Shown: one piece after another, positions 16,105-24,741 of the stretch
Numbering within the stretch: position 1 is the stretch's first letter
How the letters are laid out: every line of letters starts with the position of its first letter
Origin: CAMFTQ01 sp051881615
GTDB taxonomy: Bacteria > Bacillota > Clostridia > Oscillospirales > Acutalibacteraceae
Assembly (NCBI GenBank): GCA_051881615.1
Contig: JBJEQF010000005.1
Coordinates: 1 to 64,000 of the forward strand
Length of the DNA: 64,000 bases
Direction: 5' to 3'
Program-made: the position numbers and the translations under genes
Notes under the pieces: model-generated
What the model was told of the DNA's origin: nothing
The model's database searches: none
The model's input: the letters and a program-made list of their open reading frames with translations, nothing else

Positions 16105-16159
16105 ATTCTAATAGTTCCCTGTAAAGTCCAAAAGCAGGTCTGTGTAAATTCGATGTAAA
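16105..16159 (-). promoter_or_regulatory. Pho box and promoter of the pst-pho operon
   Basis: On the minus strand three TTTACA repeats lie at 16159-16154, 16148-16143 and 16125-16120. The spacings are 11 and 23 bases, one and about two helical turns, with a degenerate repeat possible in the larger gap. A -10 TAGAAT is at 16110-16105, nine bases after the last repeat. This is how PhoB/PhoP-activated promoters replace the -35. Confidence 0.75.
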
Positions 16160-16305
16160 ATAAAGCTTTATTGTATTTTGGGGAGTGTAATAAAAGCTTT
16201 ATTCCCATCTTTGGCTTAGGTAGCTAAATATTATTCATCATTCATCATTCATTAAATCCAAACAGCCGTACGGTTTCTTCTCGAAATCACTCTTTCAAAC
16301 AAAAA
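16159..16305. other. Intergenic DNA upstream of the Pho box
   Basis: No gene is seen. Two copies of an AT-rich palindrome centred on AAGCTT are present (16159-16172 and 16189-16203), and a run of ATTCATC heptamers lies at 16233-16253. Their function is unknown. Confidence 0.5.
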
Positions 16306-16328
16306 CGCTCCGCCAAAACAGCGGAGCG
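16306..16328 (-). terminator. Terminator after pnp
   Basis: CGCTCCGC/GCGGAGCG with a 7-base loop; the minus strand continues with TTTTTG. Confidence 0.88.
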
Positions 16329-16348
16329 AATTTATTTGTATTAAAAAA

Positions 16349-18541
16349 TCAATGTCTGTTGTTTCTGAAGCTGCGTCTGTCGCCTCTTGGCTTGCGGCTG
16401 TTGTCGCCGTTATCCTCGGCTGTCATACCGTCAACCTCAATCAGAACGTCACGTCTTGACAGGTTAAGTCTGCCCTTGTCGTCAATTTCAAGCACCTTTA
16501 CTCTGATAACATCGCCTACATTTACAACGTCTGTTACCTTGTCTGTACGCTTTACATCAAGCTGTGAAATGTGGCACAAGCCTTCTTTGCCCGGTGCAAT
16601 CTCAACAAATGCACCGAAGTCCATAATTCTTGTAACCTTGCCTAAATAAATTGCACCCGGCTCGGGGTCAACTGCGATAGTGTTTACGATTTCGATAGCT
16701 CTGCGGCACTTGTCTGCATCAAGACCCGATACAAATACCTTGCCGTAATCGCCGTCCTCTTCAATGTCAATCTTAACCTCGCACTGAGCCTGAATTTCCT
16801 TGATAACCTTGCCGCTTTTACCGATAACCTCGCTGATTTTGTCGGCAGGAATTGTTGTGGTGAACATTTTCGGCGCATACTTAGAGATTTCCTCTCTCGG
16901 CTGTGCGATAGCCTTGAGCATAATTTCATCAAGGATATAAAGACGTGCCTTGTGCGTCTTTTCAAGAGCTTCCTTAACCATTTCGGGAGTAAGACCGCTG
17001 ATTTTTAAGTCCATCTGAATAGCTGTGATACCGTCGTGTGTACCTGCTACCTTGAAGTCCATATCGCCGAAGAAGTCCTCAAGACCCTGAATGTCAACCA
17101 TAGTCATCCAACGCTCGCCCTCGGTGATAAGACCGCATGAAATACCTGCAACGGGAGCTTTAATCGGAACGCCTGCGTCCATAAGTGAAAGTGTTGAACC
17201 GCAGATAGAGCCCTGTGAGGTTGAGCCGTTTGAAGAAAGAACCTCTGAAACAAGTCTTAACGCATACGGGAACTCCTCAACTGACGGAATAACAGGAACA
17301 AGCGCACGTTCAGCCAATGCGCCGTGACCGATTTCACGTCTGCCGGGTCCTCTGCTTGGCTTTGTTTCGCCTACAGAGTAGCTCGGGAAGTTGTAGTGAT
17401 GCATATATCTCTTTGACTCCTCGCCGTCAATGCCGTCAAGAAGCTGCTGGTCTGATACAGGGCCTAATGTTGTGATTGTAAGCACCTGTGTCTGTCCTCT
17501 TGTGAAAAGTCCTGAGCCGTGAACACGTGGAATAATGCCGACCTCGGAAGCAAGAGGACGGATGTCGTCCATTCCTCTGCCGTCAACACGCTTCTGCTCG
17601 TCAAGCAGCCAGCGGCGAACGATTGTCTTTTGTGTTTTATACATACACTCGTCAATCTTTGCTTCGCTGTCGGGGTAAATCTCGTCAAAATGCTCGTGAA
17701 CCTTTTCGTAAATCGGCTTTAATCTTTCGTCACGGACTGTCTTGTCGTCTGTATCAAGAGCAAGCTTTACGTCCTCCTCTGCAAAAGCCTTGATAGATTC
17801 GAACATATCGTGGTCAGGCTCGTTGCTCGGGTAGGTGAACTTTTCTTTGCCGATTTCTGCTTTGATTTCCTCAATAAAGCTGATGATTTTCTGGTTAGCC
17901 TCGTGGCCTGCCATAATTGCGTTATACATAACCTCATCGCTTACGCAGTCTGCACCGGCTTCAATCATAGCAATTCTTGAAGAAGTAGAAGCAACTGTTG
18001 TTGCCATTTTAGAAATTTTTCTCTGCTCTGCAGTGGGGTTGATGATGAACTCATCGTCAACAAGTCCTACAGAAACACCGCTTATCGGACCGTTCCAAGG
18101 AATATCCGAAATAGAAATTGCAATAGAAGTACCTACCATAGCTGCAATTTCAGGTGAGCAGTCGGGGTCAACGCTCATTACTGTGCATACAACAGAAACA
18201 TCGTTGCGCATATCCTTAGGGAACAACGGACGTATCGGGCGGTCAATAACACGGCTTACAAGGATAGCCTTATCTGTCGGTCTGCCCTCTCTCTTTAAAA
18301 AGCTGCCCGGAATTTTGCCCACCGAATATAGTTTTTCTTCAAAGTCAACAGAAAGCGGAAAAAAGTCAACGCCCTCTCTCGGCTTTGCCGCTGCTGTAAC
18401 TGCAACGTGAACTGTTGTTTCGCCGTACCTTACAAGGCAGGCGCCGTTTGCAAGCTGTGTCATTTTGCCTGTTTCAACAACAAGCGGTCTGCCTGCAAAG
18501 TCTGTTTCAAAAACTCTGTAGTTGTCAAAGGTTTTTACCAT
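16349..18541 (-). CDS. pnp: Polyribonucleotide nucleotidyltransferase (PNPase)
   Basis: Phosphorolytic 3'-5' exoribonuclease of RNA decay, 730 aa. It has two RNase PH domains (about 10-230 and 320-550, the second with GHGALAERAL and SNGSTSQGS). These are followed by a KH domain near 560-620 (IGKSGKVIKEIQ) and an S1 domain near 625-695 (DFGAFVEIAPGKEGLCHIS). ATG at 18541 follows AGGAGG by 8 bases; an upstream in-frame start is not needed. It lies downstream of rpsO, the classic rpsO-pnp pair, with a hairpin in between. Confidence 0.97.
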   Translation of the reverse strand: MVKTFDNYRVFETDFAGRPLVVETGKMTQLANGACLVRYGETTVHVAVTAAAKPREGVDFFPLSVDFEEKLYSVGKIPGSFLKREGRPTDKAILVSRVIDRPIRPLFPKDMRNDVSVVCTVMSVDPDCSPEIAAMVGTSIAISISDIPWNGPISGVSVGLVDDEFIINPTAEQRKISKMATTVASTSSRIAMIEAGADCVSDEVMYNAIMAGHEANQKIISFIEEIKAEIGKEKFTYPSNEPDHDMFESIKAFAEEDVKLALDTDDKTVRDERLKPIYEKVHEHFDEIYPDSEAKIDECMYKTQKTIVRRWLLDEQKRVDGRGMDDIRPLASEVGIIPRVHGSGLFTRGQTQVLTITTLGPVSDQQLLDGIDGEESKRYMHHYNFPSYSVGETKPSRGPGRREIGHGALAERALVPVIPSVEEFPYALRLVSEVLSSNGSTSQGSICGSTLSLMDAGVPIKAPVAGISCGLITEGERWMTMVDIQGLEDFFGDMDFKVAGTHDGITAIQMDLKISGLTPEMVKEALEKTHKARLYILDEIMLKAIAQPREEISKYAPKMFTTTIPADKISEVIGKSGKVIKEIQAQCEVKIDIEEDGDYGKVFVSGLDADKCRRAIEIVNTIAVDPEPGAIYLGKVTRIMDFGAFVEIAPGKEGLCHISQLDVKRTDKVTDVVNVGDVIRVKVLEIDDKGRLNLSRRDVLIEVDGMTAEDNGDNSRKPRGDRRSFRNNRH

Positions 18542-18701
18542 TTTGAAATTCCTCCTGTAAAATTTTTTATATATCACAGGATTTTCCTCTGTCTTAGCAA
18601 TAAAACCAAATGACAAACATCTGCTGTCACCTCGTTTTACCGCTAAAAAGCATTGGAAAAGCCTGTATACAACAATTAAAAATCAGTGCATTAAACCTAA
18701 T

Positions 18702-18733
18702 TTAGGGCAAACAGCCAAAGCCGCTTGCCCTAA
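18702..18733 (-). promoter_or_regulatory. Hairpin between rpsO and pnp
   Basis: TTAGGGCAA/TTGCCCTAA stem with an additional GCGGC/GCTGT-like inner part. The following T tract is poor, so it may be a weak terminator or an RNA processing site like the one known between rpsO and pnp in E. coli. Confidence 0.6.
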
Positions 18734-18744
18734 TACAGAAATAA

Positions 18745-19008
18745 TTACTTACGAATACCAAGTCTTGCGATAATTGAACGGTATCTTTCAATGTCAACCT
18801 TGATAAGGTAGTTTAAAAGGCTTCTTCTCTGACCAACCATCATCAAAAGACCTCTGCGGCTGTGGTGATCCTTCTTGTGAACCTTTAAATGCTCTGTAAG
18901 AGTGTTGATTCTCTTTGTGAGAAGTGCAATCTGCACCTCAGGAGAACCTGTGTCGCCCTCGTGAAGAGCATATTCCTGCATAATAGCTTGCTTTTCTTCT
19001 TTTAACAT
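18745..19008 (-). CDS. rpsO: 30S ribosomal protein S15
   Basis: Primary 16S rRNA-binding protein of the small subunit, 87 aa. The signature regions TGSPEVQIALLTKRI, HKKDHHSRRGLL and LLNYL are all present. ATG at 19008 follows AAGGTGG; the upstream in-frame extension is not part of the family. It has a structured leader that may mediate autoregulation. Confidence 0.97.
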   Translation of the reverse strand: MLKEEKQAIMQEYALHEGDTGSPEVQIALLTKRINTLTEHLKVHKKDHHSRRGLLMMVGQRRSLLNYLIKVDIERYRSIIARLGIRK

Positions 19009-19056
19009 TATAATTCCACCTTTATAATTATTTGCCCGAAATTTAAAATCATTCAC

Positions 19057-19118
19057 AGGTTAAGGTCGGTGTACGCCCTTTGGGCTTAGTCCAGAATCCG
19101 TGAAAGGGGCTTTAACCT
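19057..19118 (-). promoter_or_regulatory. Structured rpsO leader, probable S15 autoregulatory element
   Basis: In the leader, AGGTTAA and TTAACCT close a multi-branched structure. It contains a GCCC-AAA-GGGC hairpin and a possible CACGG/CACCG pairing. S15 leaders in several phyla bind S15 and repress translation, and this position and complexity fit. I cannot match it to a specific described S15 leader class. Confidence 0.55.
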
Positions 19119-19225
19119 CGACATTATATCACATAGAAATAAAAATGTAAAGATTTTTACCAAAAATTTTTCTGCACAGCATCTGATAATAAAAACGTCA
19201 GCCTTAAAAAACTTTCGTTTCGGCT

Positions 19226-19612
19226 TTATTCTTCTTTGATTTTAAAATCGTTTTCAAGAATGTTTTGGAGCTTTATTTTATCATCTATACTCATCTGACG
19301 TATTTTCATAATTATTTGCTTTTCGTATTCGTTCAAATCGTAAAACTTTAATTTGTTTATCGCGATTTTGCCCGAACCGCCGAATTCAGCCGCCTGCGCA
19401 TAGGCATTATCATCTGTCGGAAACAAATCAACAACGCTTACGTTGAATATTTTTGCAAGCCTTGAGATAGTTTCAATATTAGGCTCAGTCTTGCCGATTT
19501 CGTAGCAGGTATAGGTTGAACGGTCGATATTCAAAGCCTCGGCAACCTCACGCTGAGTAAGCTCCAGCTTTTTTCTGTACATCGTAAGCAAATCACCGAT
19601 TCCTTTAGCCAT
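19226..19612 (-). CDS. XRE-family helix-turn-helix regulator
   Basis: A 128-aa DNA-binding protein. The Cro/C1-type HTH occupies about residues 5-60 (LTQREVAEALNIDRSTYTCYE, then IETISRLAKIFNVSVVDLF; key residues only). A C-terminal helical tail (LNEYEKQIIMKIRQM) may be for dimerisation. ATG at 19612 follows AAGGGGA; the longer upstream start lacks a ribosome site. The target is not evident from context. Confidence 0.85.
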   Translation of the reverse strand: MAKGIGDLLTMYRKKLELTQREVAEALNIDRSTYTCYEIGKTEPNIETISRLAKIFNVSVVDLFPTDDNAYAQAAEFGGSGKIAINKLKFYDLNEYEKQIIMKIRQMSIDDKIKLQNILENDFKIKEE

Positions 19613-19744
19613 AGTGATCCCCTTTTCTATAAATATAACTTCAAAAATTATTATATAAGACGAAATTCGCATTTTCAGTATTTGTGGATTTTTTGCACAA
19701 GTGCGAATGTTTTAAAATTTCATTTTTCCGCGTTTTCCTTTGGG

Positions 19745-19864
19745 CAATACCGCATAAATATAATGTGCAGATTGCGCAGTCAGAATTCAGGACAAAATAA
19801 CCGAAAATACGTGACAGGGAGTGCGCTAAGGCGACAGCCGCCGATTGCGCGGTAACGTATTTAT
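19745..19864. repeat. Palindrome-rich intergenic element
   Basis: Non-coding block with an outer AAATACGT/ACGTATTT pair (about 19805-19864) and an inner GTGCGC/GCGCGG arrangement. Its left part (GCAATACCGCA...AATGTGC) resembles the hairpin at 15155-15180, and its right part (AGCCGCCGATT) resembles the segment after it. It may be a degenerate member of a small dispersed repeat family. Confidence 0.4.
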
Positions 19865-19917
19865 TGACATTATACTAAACAACAACAGAAAACAGGTGAA
19901 ATTCGTCGCTTTTAAAA

Positions 19918-19946
19918 TTGACATTAAATTTAAAAAGATGTATTAT
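19918..19946 (+). promoter_or_regulatory. Promoter of the polysaccharide deacetylase gene
   Basis: TTGACA (19918-19923), a 17-base spacer and TATTAT (19941-19946). Transcription would start near 19953, so starts proposed upstream of that cannot be right. Confidence 0.75.
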
Positions 19947-19986
19947 TATTCTGAAGGTTTATTATGGAATGAGGGACGGTATAGAA

Positions 19987-21534
19987 ATGGGCAGAAATAA
20001 TTATGTCGCCTATAACAAGCATCAGTATAAAAGACGGCGCAACAGACGCCGCACTATTAACAGGATTATTATTGTTACCTGCTTAATTCTTGCATTATCA
20101 CTTATTATCGGCGGTGTTGCGGCTGTTATTCACTTTTGTTTTCCAAACGAAAGCAAGTCAGAAGAAACACAGCCTTCAACCACTGCTGTCACACAACCTG
20201 CTACCCAGCCGTCTACGGCTGACGTAACGTACAGTCAGGAGGGGTTTTCTGCAAAGGCGCTTACTCACAACAGCAAGCAAAACTGCGGCTACAGCGCATT
20301 AGAGCTTCAAGGCTCTGACTACAAGGCGTTTTATCCGAAAACACCGTCACAGGCTATAAACGATAAGTCAAAAAGCGACGCTGAGAAATTTGTAAATAAC
20401 TACTTTACGGCTATGAAATCTCCCGTTAAATGTGCAGACTTTACGGCTACGCTCAGCGGCGGCAATATGCTTTCGGTCGTTTCCGATATTAAGGGCTTTA
20501 ACGCAAAGGGTCAGGTTGAAACAGCTGACTATTTTACACGTGTATATGCCCTTAATGTAAGTCGTGAGCTTCAGCGTGAAGATATTTTCACCGAGGGCTT
20601 TTACGCATATGCAAGCGAGCAGGTACGCAGTTATTTTAAAAACAATAAGGATACAAAGGACAAATGCTCCTCTGATAAATTCCTGAATGCAACAGAAGGC
20701 TACGGCGTTAATTTTGACCGTTTTTCCTTTGACGATAACGGCTGTACTCTGCATTTTGACAGCAAGACGCTGTTTGATTTTGACGGTGAGCTGTATGATG
20801 TAAGGCTAAAGTATGACGATATAACAGACTATATGAAGCTCGGTAAGGACGGCAACAGCAAGCCTGAGGAAACAGGCCCGACTTCGCCGCTTAATATTGA
20901 CAAAAATGCCGCTGTTGATCCGTCAAAGCCGATGGTGGCTATCACGTTTGATGACGGTCCGTCATATACGAATACTCCGATAATTCTTGACACTCTGGAA
21001 AAATACAACGCAAGGGCAACCTTCTTTGTAACGGGTGGGAATGCGAAGTCTTACCCCGAAATATTGAAGCGGGAGGTCGCTCTCGGCTGTCAGATAGGCA
21101 ATCACTCGATGTATCACACTGCATTTCCTAAGCAGGAAAAGCCTGATATGCTTGCAGCCGTTGACGGTGTGAACGATATTGTTAAAAAAGCTACAGGCGG
21201 CTACGAAGTAACTATTGTCCGTCCTCCGTACGGTGATGTCGACAAAAGAGTTAAGCAAGTGCTGTCTAATTATCCGCTTATTCTGTGGAGCGTTGACACA
21301 ATGGACTGGAGCACAAGAAACACTCAGTCAACCGTTGACAGCGTTATGAATGAGGCTTATGACGGTGCAATTATCCTTATGCACGATATTCACGCAGAAA
21401 CAGCGGCGGCTGTGCAGCAATTTGTTCCTCAGCTTATTAACGCAGGGTATCAGCTTGTAACGGTAGATGAGCTGTACTACTACAAAAAAATGCCGCTGAC
21501 AACAGGTGAGGTTCACTGCGAGGTATCAGAATAA
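19987..21534 (+). CDS. Membrane-anchored polysaccharide deacetylase (NodB/CE4)
   Basis: Predicted extracellular deacetylase of about 515 aa. A basic cytoplasmic N-terminus and one TM (RIIIVTCLILALSLIIGG) lead to a Thr/Pro-rich stalk, then a domain of about 220 aa like the N-terminal part of PdaC-type proteins. The CE4 domain (about 300-500) has all motifs: TFDDGP, NHSMYH, RPPYG, DTMDW and LMHD. It probably removes acetyl groups from peptidoglycan or another cell-wall glycan. ATG 19987 or 19969 could be used; both lie after the promoter. The anchor and stalk resemble those of the protein at 43501-44658. Confidence 0.88.
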   Translation: MGRNNYVAYNKHQYKRRRNRRRTINRIIIVTCLILALSLIIGGVAAVIHFCFPNESKSEETQPSTTAVTQPATQPSTADVTYSQEGFSAKALTHNSKQNCGYSALELQGSDYKAFYPKTPSQAINDKSKSDAEKFVNNYFTAMKSPVKCADFTATLSGGNMLSVVSDIKGFNAKGQVETADYFTRVYALNVSRELQREDIFTEGFYAYASEQVRSYFKNNKDTKDKCSSDKFLNATEGYGVNFDRFSFDDNGCTLHFDSKTLFDFDGELYDVRLKYDDITDYMKLGKDGNSKPEETGPTSPLNIDKNAAVDPSKPMVAITFDDGPSYTNTPIILDTLEKYNARATFFVTGGNAKSYPEILKREVALGCQIGNHSMYHTAFPKQEKPDMLAAVDGVNDIVKKATGGYEVTIVRPPYGDVDKRVKQVLSNYPLILWSVDTMDWSTRNTQSTVDSVMNEAYDGAIILMHDIHAETAAAVQQFVPQLINAGYQLVTVDELYYYKKMPLTTGEVHCEVSE

Positions 21535-21550
21535 TCTGCCTTAAAGCACA

Positions 21551-21699
21551 ACAAAGGTTTGTACAAAAGCTACGACGAGGGAGCGCCGCTAAAAGCGGCA
21601 AATGAATAGAATTTATCCTTATTTTAAATATGATGAAATTCTATTCATTTCTTTCATTTGACAAATGTCAAATGAAAGGCTCCCTCGTCTTACCTTTGT
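21551..21699. repeat. Nested-palindrome element (MITE-like) between convergent genes
   Basis: Outer ACAAAGGT/ACCTTTGT arms (21551-21558, 21692-21699) enclose GACGAGGGAGC/GCTCCCTCGTC (21574-21584, 21679-21689). Inside are a GCCGC/GCGGC hairpin, an AAATGAATAGAATTT/AAATTCTATTCATTT stem and a TTTCATTTGACA/TGTCAAATGAAA hairpin. It has no coding capacity. It could be a miniature transposable element, or simply a long two-way terminator for the flanking convergent genes. Confidence 0.6.
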
Positions 21700-21704
21700 T
21701 TCTC

Positions 21705-22247
21705 TTATATACTGTGGCTGTTTAATATATTGCCGTCAAAATCCTTCCACAAAAATGTACCGTCACAAAGCGTCATATATCCGTGATGACTGTTTTCTTT
21801 CGGGATTGATACAGAGCCGGGGTTCATATACGTATATGCGCTATGCTCAACGCATTTCGGCACGTGCGTGTGACCGCAAAGCAGGATATCGCCGTTATGA
21901 ATAGGCGGCAAAGCGTCCTCGTTAAACTTATGACCGTGCGTTGCAAAAATCAATCTGTTGTTTGCGTAAAGAATACAATAATCCGCTAAAATCGGAAATT
22001 TAAGCACCATCTGGTCTACCTCTGTGTCGCAGTTTCCCCTTACGCAAAGTATATCGTCTTGCATTGCGTTCAACAGCTCAATTACCCTTTTGGGGTTGTA
22101 GTCACGCGGCAGGTCGTTTCTCGGCCCGTGATACAGAATATCTCCGAGCAAGAGCAGCTTGTCGGCTTGCTCTTTTTTATACGCTTCAATCAGCCTTTCG
22201 CAATAATACAGCGAGCCGTGAATGTCGGAGGCTATCATTATTTTCAT
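21705..22247 (-). CDS. YfcE/MJ0936-type metallophosphodiesterase
   Basis: A 180-aa calcineurin-like phosphoesterase. All metal motifs are visible: ASDIHG at the N-terminus, GDILYHGP, GNCD, THGH and CGHTH, with the C-terminal NPGSVSIP typical of the family. Homologues hydrolyse simple phosphodiesters, and the natural substrate is usually unknown. ATG at 22247 follows GAGGGTG; the longer upstream frame is not conserved-looking. It is convergent with the deacetylase gene. Confidence 0.92.
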   Translation of the reverse strand: MKIMIASDIHGSLYYCERLIEAYKKEQADKLLLLGDILYHGPRNDLPRDYNPKRVIELLNAMQDDILCVRGNCDTEVDQMVLKFPILADYCILYANNRLIFATHGHKFNEDALPPIHNGDILLCGHTHVPKCVEHSAYTYMNPGSVSIPKENSHHGYMTLCDGTFLWKDFDGNILNSHSI

Positions 22248-22365
22248 TTGTTTCACACCCTCTTTTTTAAAATCAATTATATTATAATTTCTCTGTAAAA
22301 AAATGCAACAGCTATTTTTGTTATCCTCACAAATTATTCTGCATATATTTATCTGAGGTGTTTTT

Positions 22366-23349
22366 ATGAAAAGAATGCTGTCTGCTTTTATTTTAATATT
22401 CATTATATCTATTGCGATAATGTGCAGCCTTGGCGGTATAGAAAATCAAACGAAAAGCTTTATTAAATACGTTGAATTCAACGTTCCCTATGAGGCTCTG
22501 AACAAGGCTATGCACATTGATATAGATTCACAGAATGAAGCTGTTAAAATCAGCTGGATAGATTTGCTTGCATACCTCGGTGCAAAATACGGCGGAGATT
22601 TCAAAAACTACAAATCAACGCATATTGACGAGCTTGCAGAAAGGCTGAAATCGGGAGAAAAAATTGAGGACATCACAAAAAATATGAAGTATTTTTCATA
22701 TTACAGCAACGCTTATCACGCAGTGCTTGACGGCTTTCTGGGCGAATACGAAAGGACAACGCTAAACGATGACGGCAGTCAGAGCAAGGAAACCGTTTAC
22801 GGACTTCGGGTGTTCTCCCCCATTGCAAAAACCTTTCCGTTTTCTCACTATGACGATTTCGGCGCAAGTCGTACCTATGGGTATAAAAGACAGCATTTAG
22901 GGCACGATCTTATGGCGGCAACAGGAACTCCGGTGATTGCTATAGAGGACGGAATTGTTGAGTGTATGGGTTGGAATCAGTACGGCGGCTGGCGGATAGG
23001 CATACGGTCATTCGACAAAAAGCGATACTATTACTATGCGCATCTGCGGCAGAACAGACCGTATCACTGTGATTTAAAGGAGGGTATGAGCGTTAAGGCA
23101 GGCGATGTTATAGGCTATGTAGGCAGAACAGGCTACTCTGCTACAGAAAACACAAACGGCATTACGACAAGCCACCTGCACTTAGGCTTAGAGCTGATTT
23201 TTGATGAAAGCCAAAAGGAAAGCGACAACGAAATATGGATAAATATGTATGAGATAACAAAGCTTTTACAGCAAAATCAGAGCGAGGTAACACGAGTTGC
23301 ACAGACTAAGGAATTTTACAGTAAAAATCAGTTTGTAAAAACGCAGTAA
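22366..23349 (+). CDS. M23-family (LytM) peptidase, membrane anchored or secreted
   Basis: A 327-aa protein with an N-terminal hydrophobic segment (residues about 4-22, signal peptide or anchor) and a middle region of about 150 residues of unknown fold. The C-terminal M23 zinc peptidase domain (about 175-290) has the first ligands in HLGHDLMA and the last in SHLHLGL, with the conserved YYYYAHL. It is probably a peptidoglycan endopeptidase; both HxxxD and HxH motifs are intact, so it should be active. ATG at 22366 follows GAGGTG. A terminator follows. Confidence 0.88.
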   Translation: MKRMLSAFILIFIISIAIMCSLGGIENQTKSFIKYVEFNVPYEALNKAMHIDIDSQNEAVKISWIDLLAYLGAKYGGDFKNYKSTHIDELAERLKSGEKIEDITKNMKYFSYYSNAYHAVLDGFLGEYERTTLNDDGSQSKETVYGLRVFSPIAKTFPFSHYDDFGASRTYGYKRQHLGHDLMAATGTPVIAIEDGIVECMGWNQYGGWRIGIRSFDKKRYYYYAHLRQNRPYHCDLKEGMSVKAGDVIGYVGRTGYSATENTNGITTSHLHLGLELIFDESQKESDNEIWINMYEITKLLQQNQSEVTRVAQTKEFYSKNQFVKTQ

Positions 23350-23380
23350 CCGGTTAATCGGAATGTAATGCAAAAAATCA

Positions 23381-23405
23381 TCGGCACACAGAGCTTGTGT
23401 GCCGA
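23381..23405. terminator. Bidirectional terminator
   Basis: TCGGCACAC/GTGTGCCGA with a short loop, A-rich on the left and T-rich on the right. It serves both the M23 peptidase gene and the convergent alcohol dehydrogenase gene. Confidence 0.85.
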
Positions 23406-23428
23406 TTTTCAGTAATTATCCTTGATTA

Positions 23429-24643
23429 TCAGAAATCAATCTCTAAGTCATAGTAGCAAGCCTTTAAGAGCTTAACCATTTCTTCCTGTGTAGGAATTCT
23501 TGGGTTAGAGCCTGTGCAGGCATCAAGAATTGCGTTAGCCGCAATATCCTCAACTCTTTCAAGGAATACCTCCTCGGGAACGAAGCCTGTTTCAGCAGGA
23601 AGTCCGTCTGCACCGTAGTTCTTGATGCAGTGCGGGATATTAAGCTCATCGCACATACCTCTTAAGAAGTCGATTAAGAGTGCTACCTTTTCATCATCGC
23701 TTTCGCCGCCGAGTCCCATAAAGTCAGCAATTACACCGTAACGCTTTTTAGCTGTTTCGTCCTTTGCGTTAAATGCGATAACCTTTGGCAGGTACATAGC
23801 GTTAGCCGCACCGTGAATGATGTGTGAGCCGTAGTCTGCAAATGCAGCGCCTGTCTTGTGAGCCATTGAGTGAACGATACCGAGAAGTGCGTTAGAGAAA
23901 GCCATACCTGCAAGGCACTGTGCGTTGTGCATAGAAGCACGTTTTTCCATATCGCCGTTGTAGGAAGGTACAAGGTCGCTCTGAATCATCTTGATAGCAA
24001 AAATTGCAAGCGGATCTGTGTAGTCGCAGTTGCAGGTTGAAACGTAAGCCTCAACAGCGTGAGTCATAGCGTCCATACCTGTGTGAGCAACGAGCTTTTT
24101 AGGCATTGTTTCTGCAAGCTCTGAATCTACGATAGCAACGTCCGGTGTAATCTCGAAGTCAGCAATCGGGTACTTGATGCCGTCCTGATAGTTTGTGATA
24201 ATAGAGAAAGCAGTAACCTCTGTAGCTGTACCCGAGGTTGACGGAATAGCGCAGAATTTAGCCTTTGTTCTGAGCTTTGGCAGACCGAATACCTTGCACA
24301 TATCCTCAAAGGTTGTTTCGGGATATTCGTACTTAATCCACATAGCCTTGGCAGCGTCAATCGGTGAGCCGCCGCCCATAGCTACAATCCAGTCAGGCTC
24401 AAACTCCTGCATAGCAGCAGCGCCCTTCATAACTGTTTCTACTGACGGGTCAGGCTCAACACCCTCAAAAAGGCGAACTTCCATACCTGCTTCTTCAAGA
24501 TAAGACACAGCCTTATCAAGGAAGCCGTTTCTCTTCATAGCGCCGCCGCCGACAACTATGATAGCCTTTTTACCTGTTAAATTCTTAAGGTTCTCAAGCG
24601 AACCCTTGCCGTGATAAATGTCACGCGGTAATGTAAATCTCAT
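23429..24643 (-). CDS. Iron-containing alcohol dehydrogenase
   Basis: Group III Fe-dependent NAD(P)H dehydrogenase, 404 aa. The nucleotide-binding motif GGGSPIDAAKAM lies near residue 90. Iron ligands are expected in DAMTHAVEAY (Asp, His), HSMAHKTG (His) and HGAANAMYLP (His). It resembles the dehydrogenase half of AdhE and the 1,3-propanediol/butanol dehydrogenases, so fermentative ethanol or butanol formation is likely, but substrate choice cannot be read. ATG at 24643 follows GGAGG. It is divergent from the LysR gene, which may control it. Confidence 0.93.
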   Translation of the reverse strand: MRFTLPRDIYHGKGSLENLKNLTGKKAIIVVGGGAMKRNGFLDKAVSYLEEAGMEVRLFEGVEPDPSVETVMKGAAAMQEFEPDWIVAMGGGSPIDAAKAMWIKYEYPETTFEDMCKVFGLPKLRTKAKFCAIPSTSGTATEVTAFSIITNYQDGIKYPIADFEITPDVAIVDSELAETMPKKLVAHTGMDAMTHAVEAYVSTCNCDYTDPLAIFAIKMIQSDLVPSYNGDMEKRASMHNAQCLAGMAFSNALLGIVHSMAHKTGAAFADYGSHIIHGAANAMYLPKVIAFNAKDETAKKRYGVIADFMGLGGESDDEKVALLIDFLRGMCDELNIPHCIKNYGADGLPAETGFVPEEVFLERVEDIAANAILDACTGSNPRIPTQEEMVKLLKACYYDLEIDF

Positions 24644-24741
24644 TTTAAAAACCTCCGTTTGTAAAAAATAATATGTATGCGATTGCTCGCAAAAGTGACT
24701 TTTTAAAGCTATTGTGCATTATCAATAGTTTTCGATTATAT

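Noticed and set aside
16233..16253. A short CRISPR-like or satellite repeat made of ATTCATC heptamers
   Set aside because: Only three adjacent copies with no spacers; it is a simple repeat.
18542..18616. 25 additional N-terminal codons for PNPase
   Set aside because: They lie upstream of AGGAGG and are absent from normal PNPase; ATG 18541 is properly spaced.
19918..19986. A longer N-terminus of the polysaccharide deacetylase beginning with TTG at 19918
   Set aside because: The TTG is part of the -35 hexamer of a consensus promoter whose transcript would start near 19953, and no ribosome site precedes it.
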